Below are positions 1 through 5,781 of a stretch of DNA of 7,211 nucleotides, piece after piece (position 1 is the stretch's first letter; each line of letters begins with the position of its first letter). The position numbers and the translations under genes are program-made. The notes beneath the pieces were generated by a model. That model searched no databases. It was not told the DNA's origin and saw nothing but the letters and a program-made list of their open reading frames with translations. Source of the stretch: Acholeplasmataceae bacterium (GTDB taxonomy: Bacteria; Bacillota_I; Bacilli_A; Acholeplasmatales; Acholeplasmataceae); contig JAUSOA010000295.1 of the NCBI GenBank assembly GCA_030656435.1, positions 1 to 7,211 on the forward strand, written 5' to 3'.

Positions 1-689
1 GAAATATTATCATCCTCTAGGAGTTTCATCGCCTTTTCTACTTCTCTAACGATAGCGCCCCAAGCAACAACAGTAATATCTTTTCCTTCTCTAACTACCT
101 TAGCTTTTCCAAGTGGTATACGATACATTTCCTCAGGAACCTCTTGTTTACCAGAACGATAAATTCTTTTTGGCTCCATGAAAATGACAGGATCTGGATC
201 TTCAATTGCGGAAATTAATAATCCTTTTGCGTCATAAGGAGTTGAAGGGATAACTACCTTTAATCCTGGAATGTGTCCAAGTAGTGTTTCTAGAGATTCA
301 GAGTGATGCTCTAAGGCTCTGATTCCACCACCTACTGGGAAACGAACAACGATAGGTAGCCCATAAGCACCTCTCGTACGATTTCTAAATCTCGCCATAT
401 GGGTAACAATTTCTGTCATCCCTGGGAATACGAAAACATCAAATTGAATTTCTGCGATTGGAATTAATCCATTAATTGCCATACCGATTGCACTCCCTGT
501 AATTGCAGCTTCTGCAATAGGAGTATCAAATACACGGTCTTCACCATATTTCTTTTGGAGTCCAGCTGTTACTCTAAATACACCGCCTTCAAAGCCAGTG
601 TCTTCACCGAAAACAACCACACGACTGTCATCAGCCATTTTTTGATCTAATGCTTGATTGATTGCTTCTAATAATGTAATTACAGCCAT
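1..689 (-). CDS. pdhB: Pyruvate dehydrogenase E1 component, beta subunit (partial, 3' end beyond left edge)
   Basis: Beta subunit of the thiamine-diphosphate-dependent E1 enzyme, which decarboxylates pyruvate and passes the acetyl group to the lipoyl arm of E2. The first 229 residues are visible (my translation); the family is about 325 long, so the C-terminal swivel-domain part lies outside the window. Visible motifs are FGED at 27-30, GGVFR at 35-39, TPIAEAAITG at 56-65 with the conserved Glu-60, the His-128/His-129 pair in ALEHHSES, and PGLKVVIPSTPYDAKGLL at 141-158. The ATG at 689 follows an AAGGAGGT site by 8 bases and starts 2 bases after the pdhA stop, so the two subunits are very probably translated from one message. 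A branched-chain 2-oxoacid or acetoin dehydrogenase beta subunit is the main alternative, because the fold and motifs are shared. No E2 or E3 gene is visible to settle the substrate. Confidence 0.93.
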   Translation of the reverse strand, partial: MAVITLLEAINQALDQKMADDSRVVVFGEDTGFEGGVFRVTAGLQKKYGEDRVFDTPIAEAAITGSAIGMAINGLIPIAEIQFDVFVFPGMTEIVTHMARFRNRTRGAYGLPIVVRFPVGGGIRALEHHSESLETLLGHIPGLKVVIPSTPYDAKGLLISAIEDPDPVIFMEPKRIYRSGKQEVPEEMYRIPLGKAKVVREGKDITVVAWGAIVREVEKAMKLLEDDNI

Positions 690-691
690 GA

Positions 692-1777
692 TTATTTACC
701 TCCTTCTTCTAAATATTTTTTCATGTATTCATATTGTTCTGTTAACTGTGGTGTCATTTCCTTGTAGGTATACTTGAATATATCGAGTAAGTCTGCAGTA
801 CCCGTGAGTTCAACCTTCTTGAAGGTTTCACCAACCAAGGTATTATTTTCTTCGTCTAGCTTCAAATCCTCTTCTTCACTCCAAAACTTCTTGTCGATTA
901 AATATTTTTTGAAACGAATGAGTGGATCTTTCTTTTCCCATTCCAACACTTCATCATTTGAACGATAAATCGTTGGGTCATCTGATGTTGTATGCGCACC
1001 TAAGCGGTAGGTTACTGCCTCAATTAGAACAGGACCTTTTCCAGAGCGTGCATAATCTGCAGCTGCCTTGGTTGCAACATACATTGCTAAAATATCGTTA
1101 CCATCCACTTGAATTCCAGGAATACCAAAAGCAACTGCTTTTTGAGCAAGTGTTTCAGCTTTAGTAGCCTTTTTTCTAGGTGTTGATATCGCATATTGGT
1201 TATTTTGAATGACAACAACCATGGGTGCATCATAGGAAGCTGCAAAATTCAGTCCTTCATAAAATTCACCATGGGATGTACCACCATCACCAATCGTTGC
1301 AAGTGCAACTTCGTTTTTCTTTAATATCTTTGATGCATATGCAAGTCCAGCTGCGTGTGTAATCTGAGAACCAATAATAACATTGATTGGTAACACTCTA
1401 GATTCTAGAGGAAAGTGATTTCCCCACTCATTACCATACCAGTATAAATAGAGCTTATCTAATCCGATACCTCTATAAAGCATCATATTGAGTTCTCTAA
1501 AAGCAGGAGATAACCAATCTTGTGGTTCCATCGCTGCGATCGCTCCGACTTGAGCTGCTTCCTGCCCCTTATTTGGTGGATAGGTAAGCAAACGACCTTG
1601 ACGTTGATATTGTAGGGCTTTTGTGTCCGCAACGCGGCCTAAAGTCATGGTTTTGTACATTTTGAGCAGTTCTTCTTTTTTAAGTTTTGGTTCTAGCTCA
1701 GGGTTAGTAATATTACCTTTTGCGTCCAAAATAGAGAGTTGCTTCTTTTTTAGTGGATCATAGTCTTTAAATAACAT
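692..1777 (-). CDS. pdhA: Pyruvate dehydrogenase E1 component, alpha subunit
   Basis: Alpha subunit of the cytoplasmic E1 heterotetramer, 361 residues, the usual length for Gram-positive PdhA. The thiamine diphosphate motif begins with GDG at 163-165 and ends with NN at 192-193, binding the diphosphate through Mg2+. Other family marks are QRQGRLLTYPPNKGQEAAQVG at 58-78 (substrate channel side), LPINVIIGSQITHAAG at 129-144, and the active-site loop YRLGAHTTSDDPTIYR at 257-272 with His-262. The ATG at 1777 is preceded by AAGGAGG at good spacing, and a promoter lies about 30-58 bases upstream, so pdhA is the first gene of its operon, with pdhB directly behind. PdhC and PdhD would be expected beyond the left edge but are not seen. 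The loop also resembles branched-chain 2-oxoacid dehydrogenases, so the substrate is not proven. Overall character recalls the Mollicutes/low-GC Firmicute E1 (from memory). Confidence 0.94.
   Translation of the reverse strand: MLFKDYDPLKKKQLSILDAKGNITNPELEPKLKKEELLKMYKTMTLGRVADTKALQYQRQGRLLTYPPNKGQEAAQVGAIAAMEPQDWLSPAFRELNMMLYRGIGLDKLYLYWYGNEWGNHFPLESRVLPINVIIGSQITHAAGLAYASKILKKNEVALATIGDGGTSHGEFYEGLNFAASYDAPMVVVIQNNQYAISTPRKKATKAETLAQKAVAFGIPGIQVDGNDILAMYVATKAAADYARSGKGPVLIEAVTYRLGAHTTSDDPTIYRSNDEVLEWEKKDPLIRFKKYLIDKKFWSEEEDLKLDEENNTLVGETFKKVELTGTADLLDIFKYTYKEMTPQLTEQYEYMKKYLEEGGK
698..705 (-). promoter_or_regulatory. Ribosome binding site of pdhB inside the end of pdhA
   Basis: On the minus strand AAGGAGGT lies 8 bases before the pdhB ATG. 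The same bases encode the last residues of PdhA (Glu-Gly-Gly-Lys). The ribosome finishing pdhA therefore covers the pdhB start, which suggests translational coupling and equal production of the two subunits. Confidence 0.85.
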
Positions 1778-1806
1778 GATTCAATTCCTCCTTGTTTTGC
1801 ACTATC

Positions 1807-1835
1807 ATTATACTTGAGTAGGAAGTTTAATTCAA
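1807..1835 (-). promoter_or_regulatory. Sigma-A type promoter of pdhA
   Basis: On the minus strand, TTGAAT (1830-1835) and a perfect TATAAT (1807-1812) are separated by exactly 17 bases. Transcription would start near 1800, giving a leader of only about 20-25 bases that contains little beyond the ribosome binding site. This argues against a riboswitch or leader attenuator for the pdh operon; any control should act at the DNA level upstream. Confidence 0.82.
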
Positions 1836-1872
1836 AAGCTTTGCTTAGAGGAGAGTCACTTCAAAAAAGAAA

Positions 1873-1920
1873 ACGCTTAATATGTGTTTTTTACGTTAAA
1901 TAAGAGAAAATTCACGTTTA
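1873..1920 (-). repeat. Three phased ACG(C/T)T(T/A)A heptamers upstream of the pdhA promoter
   Basis: Read on the plus strand, ACGCTTA (1873-1879), ACGTTAA (1893-1899) and ACGTTTA (1914-1920) recur in the same orientation at steps of 20 and 21 bases, close to two helical turns. They lie about 40-85 bases upstream of the pdhA -35 element. They could be binding sites of a regulator on one DNA face, but short degenerate repeats in A/T-rich DNA can arise by chance. No known operator consensus is matched well. Confidence 0.3.
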
Positions 1921-1960
1921 TTTTATTTTTTTGATTATATTTTCTTTAATTTAAAATATA

Positions 1961-1990
1961 AAAAAAAGAGGATTTATTAACAAATCCCCT
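1961..1990 (-). terminator. Rho-independent terminator of the speA-speB operon
   Basis: On the minus strand, AGGGGATTTG, loop TTAA, then TAAATCCTCT form a 10-base-pair stem with two G-T wobbles, followed directly by a run of seven T. The hairpin begins 8 bases after the speB stop. It separates speAB from the pdh operon on the same strand, so pdhAB depends on its own promoter. Confidence 0.9.
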
Positions 1991-1998
1991 TCATCATT

Positions 1999-2877
1999 TT
2001 ACTTTCTATTTTCTAAATTCATTTGAAGCAGTAATACCAGTTCTCTCAGTGATTTCGCAGCTACAGCAGTCGATGCTCCACTAGGATCTAGCATTGGAGA
2101 AAGCTCTACAAAATCTGCTCCAACAAACATATTAAGCTTTTGAAATTGATCGAATGCCCACAAAAGATCTTTATATTGCATCCCGCCTGGTTCAGGTGTT
2201 CCAGTGCCAGGAACAACAGCAGGATCTAGAACATCAATATCAATAGTGACATAAACAGGAACATTTTTTAATTTTTCAATGACTTTATCAAGTCCTTCAA
2301 AATCAAATTTACGCATGTGTGTATGTCCTGACGCAGCCCAATCAAATTCAGGCTTTTCACCACTTCTAATTCCAAATTGGAAAATCTTTCCATCTCCTAG
2401 AAATTTATGAACATGTCTTAAGAATGTTGCATGTGACAGTTCTCTTCCAAAAAACGTTTCTCTTAAATCCGTATGTGCATCAAGTTGAATCACATGTAGA
2501 TTTGGATATTTTTCATAAACCGCTTTGATAGTTGAATAACTAGCTAAGTGTTCCCCTCCAACCATCATTGGAGTTTTACCGTCATTTAGGATTTGTTTGG
2601 TTGTATCATAAACGATTTTGAGTTGTTCATCAACCTCTCCAAATGGAAGCTCTAAATCGCCGATATCGGCAGTTTTAAACTCATTTAAATCTCTTTCACG
2701 ATAAGGTGAATACCATTCAACCCCAAAGGAATCTACACGGATTGCATGACCAGCAAATCTTGTGCCTGGTCTAAATGATGCCGTGTTATCCATCGGTACA
2801 CTAAAAATAACGACATCTGCTTCTTCATAAGTACTTTTACAGCTTTGAAATGATAGGTCCACTTTATTCATCTTCAT
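1999..2877 (-). CDS. speB: Agmatinase (ureohydrolase family)
   Basis: Cytoplasmic binuclear-manganese enzyme that hydrolyses agmatine to putrescine and urea. With the start at 2877 it has 292 residues, close to the roughly 290 of B. subtilis SpeB, which it resembles throughout. All six metal ligands of the family are present: His-110 (GGEH), Asp-133/His-135/Asp-137 (DAHTD), and Asp-213/Asp-215 (TIDIDVLDP). SHATFLR at 148-154, GTGTPEPGG at 224-232 and VELSP at 257-261 complete the signature. The frame is open to a further ATG at 2913, but that start has no good ribosome binding site and adds 12 residues lying in speA. GGAG sits 8 bases before the 2877 ATG. A second ATG two codons later (2871) is also possible. 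The gene overlaps the 3' end of speA by 14 bases. Arginase or formimidoylglutamase activity is possible within the fold, but the neighbouring decarboxylase favours agmatinase. Confidence 0.92.
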   Translation of the reverse strand: MKMNKVDLSFQSCKSTYEEADVVIFSVPMDNTASFRPGTRFAGHAIRVDSFGVEWYSPYRERDLNEFKTADIGDLELPFGEVDEQLKIVYDTTKQILNDGKTPMMVGGEHLASYSTIKAVYEKYPNLHVIQLDAHTDLRETFFGRELSHATFLRHVHKFLGDGKIFQFGIRSGEKPEFDWAASGHTHMRKFDFEGLDKVIEKLKNVPVYVTIDIDVLDPAVVPGTGTPEPGGMQYKDLLWAFDQFQKLNMFVGADFVELSPMLDPSGASTAVAAKSLRELVLLLQMNLENRK

Positions 2878-4354
2878 ATAATTCGCTCCATTTATCCCAA
2901 TATTCTTTATCAATTATTTTAATATATCCGCCTTCAGTATCCGACAGGATAACTGAGCCACTTCTTTGGTAGAAATCAAGGTCATCTAAGATATCTTGAC
3001 TAATCACTTCACCAGGGATTACAATCGGAATTCCTGGAGGGTAAATCATGACTGATTCAGCAGCGATTTCATCGACAGCTTGATTCAATGGTACATATTT
3101 CTTAGGTGCGTGATATGCTTCTCTAGGTCTTGTATAAGCCTCAGGATAGCTATATTTAATCTTAGGTTGTAATGCTGGAAGCTTCATTGGTGCATATTTA
3201 CTTGAGATAACCTTTAATGCATCGACAAGTGCATCTAAATCCTTTTGTTTGGTGCCAATCGATAAGACTGCAAGAATTAGATGAGTTTCCGCTAATTCTA
3301 CTTGAATATGATGCTCATCAAACATTTCTTTATACACATCAAAGCCTGTGACTCCAAGTCCAGATACCTTGATAATAATTTTTGTTTCATCATAATCGTA
3401 GGCATGTTTTTTAAGAAAATAACGATCATCAACTGCTTTTAAGCCTTTGATTTTATTAATTCTATCTCTTGTTTGCTTAGCCATTTCAATTAAAAGGGGT
3501 ATTTGTTTAGGTCCTTCAAAATAGATGTGCTTTCTTGCAACATCAAGACTTGCAAGAAGTAAACTTGATGGTGATGTGGATTGAATCATGTTAATTGTAG
3601 ATCTGAGTCTTATATGGTCTACGCTAGAGCCTTGAGTAATTAGTATTGAGCTTTGTGTAAGAGATCCTACTGTCTTGTGAAGAGAGCATGAGCTCATATC
3701 TGCACCTGATTCCATTGAACTCGATGGGAGTAATGCGGAAAAGGGTAGGTGTGATCCGTGCGCTTCATCAACTAAAACCATCATATCCTTAGCATGTGCA
3801 AGCTCAACAATCTTCTTTAAATCACTTGTGACTCCGAAGTAGGTTGGGTTAATAACAAAAACTGCCTTTGCATCAGGATTTTCGAGAATGGCTTTTTCAA
3901 CTTCTTCAAATTCCATGTGGTTAGCTATTCCTAATTCATCATCTAAATAAGGCTTTACAAATATTGGTATTGCACCACTGAGTATCAGTGCATTGATTGC
4001 TGATTTATGTACATTTCTTGGTAAAATTATTTTTTCTTTAGCACGACATGTCGACATAATCATTGCGAGTATTCCCATTGTCGTACCACCTGTTAAAAAA
4101 TATGCCTTTTCAGCAAGAAAAGCATCAGCCATGAGTTCAGCTGCTTCTTTAATAACACCAGTTGGACGATTTAAATTATCCAATCCTCTAGGTGCGTTTG
4201 CATCTAATTTAAACATCTCTCTACCGGCATATTCGATCATATCATTATTTAAAGCTCCTAATTTATGACCAGGAACATCATGACATACAGTATCGCTTTC
4301 AGCATATTCTAATAATTTCGTGTAAAAGGGTGTCAATTCGTGATTTTTTTCCAT
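2864..4354 (-). CDS. speA: Arginine decarboxylase, Orn/Lys/Arg decarboxylase family (fold type I, PLP)
   Basis: Pyridoxal-phosphate enzyme expected to decarboxylate arginine to agmatine in the cytoplasm. It has 496 residues, matching the B. subtilis SpeA class (about 490) rather than the much longer enterobacterial decarboxylases with a wing domain. Visible marks are PGHK at 28-31, TGGTT at 88-92 (cofactor phosphate region), DEAHG at 196-200 with the Asp that pairs with the pyridine nitrogen, and SLHKTVGS at 224-231 with Lys-227 as the Schiff-base lysine. The C-terminal domain has YPPGIPIVIPGE at 438-449. The ATG at 4354 has AAAGGTGGG about 7 bases upstream. It is the first gene of a two-gene operon and overlaps speB. 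Lysine or ornithine decarboxylation cannot be excluded from sequence alone; the agmatinase partner is the main argument for arginine. Confidence 0.9.
   Translation of the reverse strand: MEKNHELTPFYTKLLEYAESDTVCHDVPGHKLGALNNDMIEYAGREMFKLDANAPRGLDNLNRPTGVIKEAAELMADAFLAEKAYFLTGGTTMGILAMIMSTCRAKEKIILPRNVHKSAINALILSGAIPIFVKPYLDDELGIANHMEFEEVEKAILENPDAKAVFVINPTYFGVTSDLKKIVELAHAKDMMVLVDEAHGSHLPFSALLPSSSMESGADMSSCSLHKTVGSLTQSSILITQGSSVDHIRLRSTINMIQSTSPSSLLLASLDVARKHIYFEGPKQIPLLIEMAKQTRDRINKIKGLKAVDDRYFLKKHAYDYDETKIIIKVSGLGVTGFDVYKEMFDEHHIQVELAETHLILAVLSIGTKQKDLDALVDALKVISSKYAPMKLPALQPKIKYSYPEAYTRPREAYHAPKKYVPLNQAVDEIAAESVMIYPPGIPIVIPGEVISQDILDDLDFYQRSGSVILSDTEGGYIKIIDKEYWDKWSELYEDE
2886..2890 (-). 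promoter_or_regulatory. Ribosome binding site that fixes the speB start
   Basis: TGGAG on the minus strand lies 8 bases before the ATG at 2877, inside the last codons of speA. The spacing supports 2877 over the longer start at 2913 and is long (14 bases) for the ATG at 2871. Confidence 0.65.
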
Positions 4355-4384
4355 GTATTACCCACCTTTCCAAAATGCAAATCT

Positions 4385-4393
4385 ATTTTAACA
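4385..4393 (-). promoter_or_regulatory. Extended -10 promoter of speA
   Basis: On the minus strand TGTTAAAAT gives the TGn extension plus TAAAAT. No good -35 hexamer is found at 16-18 bases (only T/A-rich sequence), which is tolerated in extended -10 promoters. The start site would be near 4378, about 24 bases before the ATG, a leader length like that of pdhA. Confidence 0.5.
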
Positions 4394-4426
4394 CTTTTCA
4401 CAGTATTTTAAAAATAATTTTATCTT

Positions 4427-4438
4427 TTTCTTAAGAAA
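4427..4438. promoter_or_regulatory. 12-base palindrome between the divergent speA and mscS promoters
   Basis: TTTCTTAAGAAA is a perfect palindrome lying about 34 bases upstream of the speA -10 element and about 42 upstream of the mscS extended -10. The position would suit an operator acting on one or both promoters. It does not fit the CodY box, whose half sites are one base apart, nor the PerR or Fur boxes as I know them. In A/T-rich DNA it may be chance. Confidence 0.3.
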
Positions 4439-4479
4439 TAATTTGTGTATACCTTGTTATAGCGGATTATGGTCAATAA

Positions 4480-4488
4480 TGTTATAAT
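4480..4488 (+). promoter_or_regulatory. Extended -10 promoter of mscS
   Basis: TGTTATAAT combines the TGn extension with a perfect TATAAT (4483-4488). No convincing -35 is seen at 16-18 bases; TTGTTA at 4454-4459 is 23 bases away, too far. An inverted repeat ATTAT-5-ATAAT (4466-4480) ends on the first base of the extension. The start site would be near 4495, about 20 bases before the ATG. Confidence 0.7.
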
Positions 4489-4503
4489 ATAAGAAAAGCG
4501 AAA

Positions 4504-4508
4504 AGAGG
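4504..4508 (+). promoter_or_regulatory. Ribosome binding site that fixes the mscS start
   Basis: AGAGG ends 7 bases before the ATG at 4516. A TTG at 4510 in the same frame would be only 1 base from this site, too close to be used, so ATG 4516 is chosen. Confidence 0.75.
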
Positions 4509-4515
4509 ATTGAAC

Positions 4516-5598
4516 ATGTTTCAACAAGTTTTTTTATCAACCGTAGCATTGAATTCTATATACACTGCTATTATCATTATAACTGTAATCGGTGTACTTA
4601 TTATAGAAAAAATTCTACTTAAAAAACGAGAAGACACCTTAAAAAAGGGTATCGTAATCGCCATTTACATAACAACTTTTCTTCTACTTGGTCTAGCAGT
4701 CCTTGGAATTCTCTATATTTGGGAATTCGACATCAATGCTTATTTTACTAGCATCTATGATTCAGGAATGCTGACGATTGCACAAAGTGTAGGTAAGTTA
4801 GTCACGAGTGCGATTATCATCTTTATCGCAATGCTCATTTTAAGAATATCAAAAATCACCTTAAAAAGAGTTGGGATGAAGGAATCCTTAAATCAAAGAA
4901 GAAAGCGTACAGTTGCTAGAATTACAAGAAGTATAACCAAATACTTTGTTGGTTTAGCAGCAATTCTAATCGTACTATCGGTTTGGGGAGTCAACGTTGC
5001 ACCTGCTTTAGCAGGGCTTGGTATTATGGGTCTTGTTATCGGTCTTGGAGCACAAAAATTTATCAATGATTTAATTAGTGGCTTTTTCATTATTATCGAA
5101 CACCATTTTGATGTGGGCGATAAAATTGAGGTTCAAGGGTTTAAAGGTGAGGTCATCGATATTGGTTTAAAAACAACAAAAATAAGAAATTGGAAAAATG
5201 AAATCAAAATTTTATCCAATGGTGAAATCAGTAACTTAATCAATTACTCCAAAGGATTTTCTGTTGCAGTTGTTGAATTCGGTATCGCTTATTCAGAAAA
5301 CGTTCAATCAACAATTGATTTACTGAATCGAGAGCTCCCATTAATGCGAAATGATTTCCCTGAAATCGTTGAGGATCCAAAGGTTTTAGGGGTTATCAAC
5401 TTATCGAATAGCTCAGTGGATATGAGAGCAATAGCTAAAACATTAAATGAGCAACATTACGCAGTTGAAAGAGAACTTAGAAAAAGAGTTAAGCAAATTC
5501 TTGATAAAGAAGGTATTGAAATTCCATTCCCACAAGTAGTTGTTCATCAACCAAAAGTAAAAGTCAATAAAGTTGAAGAAAGCGATATCGAGTCATGA
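4516..5598 (+). CDS. mscS: MscS-family small-conductance mechanosensitive ion channel
   Basis: Membrane channel expected to open under membrane tension and release solutes after hypo-osmotic shock. It has 360 residues from the ATG at 4516. Hydrophobic segments lie at about 13-35, 44-69, 93-112, 141-159 and 162-187. The last, rich in Gly and Ala (ALAGLGIMGLVIGLGAQ at 164-180), is the pore-lining helix, followed by KFINDLISGFFIIIE. The beta domain follows at about 196-245 (FDVGDKIEVQGFKGEVIDIG at 198-217; LSNGEISNLINYS at 233-245). The cytoplasmic alpha/beta domain ends at the typical GIEIPFPQ at 333-340 before a short charged tail. Five predicted segments make it longer at the N-terminus than E. 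coli MscS (three segments), as in many Gram-positive relatives. It stands alone on the plus strand with its own promoter and terminator. Which MscS subfamily it belongs to is not resolved, and the substrate and tension threshold cannot be read from the sequence. Confidence 0.92.
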   Translation: MFQQVFLSTVALNSIYTAIIIITVIGVLIIEKILLKKREDTLKKGIVIAIYITTFLLLGLAVLGILYIWEFDINAYFTSIYDSGMLTIAQSVGKLVTSAIIIFIAMLILRISKITLKRVGMKESLNQRRKRTVARITRSITKYFVGLAAILIVLSVWGVNVAPALAGLGIMGLVIGLGAQKFINDLISGFFIIIEHHFDVGDKIEVQGFKGEVIDIGLKTTKIRNWKNEIKILSNGEISNLINYSKGFSVAVVEFGIAYSENVQSTIDLLNRELPLMRNDFPEIVEDPKVLGVINLSNSSVDMRAIAKTLNEQHYAVERELRKRVKQILDKEGIEIPFPQVVVHQPKVKVNKVEESDIES

Positions 5599-5609
5599 TA
5601 TCGCTTTTT
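5579..5609 (+). terminator. Rho-independent terminator overlapping the mscS 3' end, possibly bidirectional
   Basis: AAAGCGATATC (5579-5589), a 7-base loop and GATATCGCTTT (5597-5607) form a perfect 11-base-pair stem ending in five T (5605-5609). The last mscS codons and the TGA stop (5596-5598) lie inside the hairpin. Read on the minus strand, the same stem is followed by a weaker pyrimidine-rich TTTCTTC, so it could also end the feoB transcript arriving from the right. The two genes converge with only 18 bases between their stops. Confidence 0.85.
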
Positions 5610-5616
5610 CATATAT

Positions 5617-5781
5617 TTATTCTGTTTTTACCTTTTTCTTGGGGAAACATTCATCATCACAATTTTTAGCATATGCACATCTAGAGCAAATGCCTTCATC
5701 CTTCTTTTTTGTCATATGATAAATAATTAATCCCACGATGAGTATGACGACTATCACGATGACTATATCTGCAAATGTCAT
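5617..5781 (-). CDS. FeoB-associated Cys-rich membrane protein (54 residues)
   Basis: Small gene read directly from the sequence. The product has one hydrophobic segment at about 4-21 (IVIVIVVILIVGLII), then a short basic stretch (TKKKDEG at 24-30) and a Cys-rich tail. Cys-32, 35, 41 and 45 form C-x2-C-x5-C-x3-C, followed by a Lys-rich end. With the tail after a basic stretch, the positive-inside rule predicts that the cysteines face the cytoplasm. It matches the general plan of FeoB-associated Cys-rich membrane proteins found after feoB in many Firmicutes; their role is unproven, and a part in iron handling or FeoB assembly comparable to FeoC is only suggested. The start overlaps the feoB stop as ATGA, and GGAGG lies 7 bases upstream inside feoB, which supports both the start and translational coupling. 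Confidence 0.88.
   Translation of the reverse strand: MTFADIVIVIVVILIVGLIIYHMTKKKDEGICSRCAYAKNCDDECFPKKKVKTE

Noticed and set aside
774..1164. Two overlapping plus-strand open frames (774-968 and 922-1164)
   Set aside because: They lie opposite pdhA, have low-complexity Ser/Phe or Leu/His-rich translations, no ribosome binding site and no recognisable motif.
1866..1880. Possible catabolite-response (cre) site, AAGAAAACGCTTAAT, upstream of pdhA
   Set aside because: It keeps the central CG and flanking A residues but misses two fixed positions of the consensus (the T of TG and the C of CA), so it is not convincing.
1917..1967. Nearly pure A/T stretch as a possible origin or curved-DNA element
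   Set aside because: No DnaA-box cluster or other origin mark is seen; it is explained by the T-run of the speB terminator plus A/T-rich spacer.
3993..4268. Plus-strand open frame of 91 codons
   Set aside because: It is antisense to the conserved N-terminal half of speA and shows no start signal or family feature.
4893..5090. Minus-strand open frame of 65 codons
   Set aside because: It is antisense to the mscS pore region, which explains its hydrophobic and Pro-rich look; no ribosome binding site.
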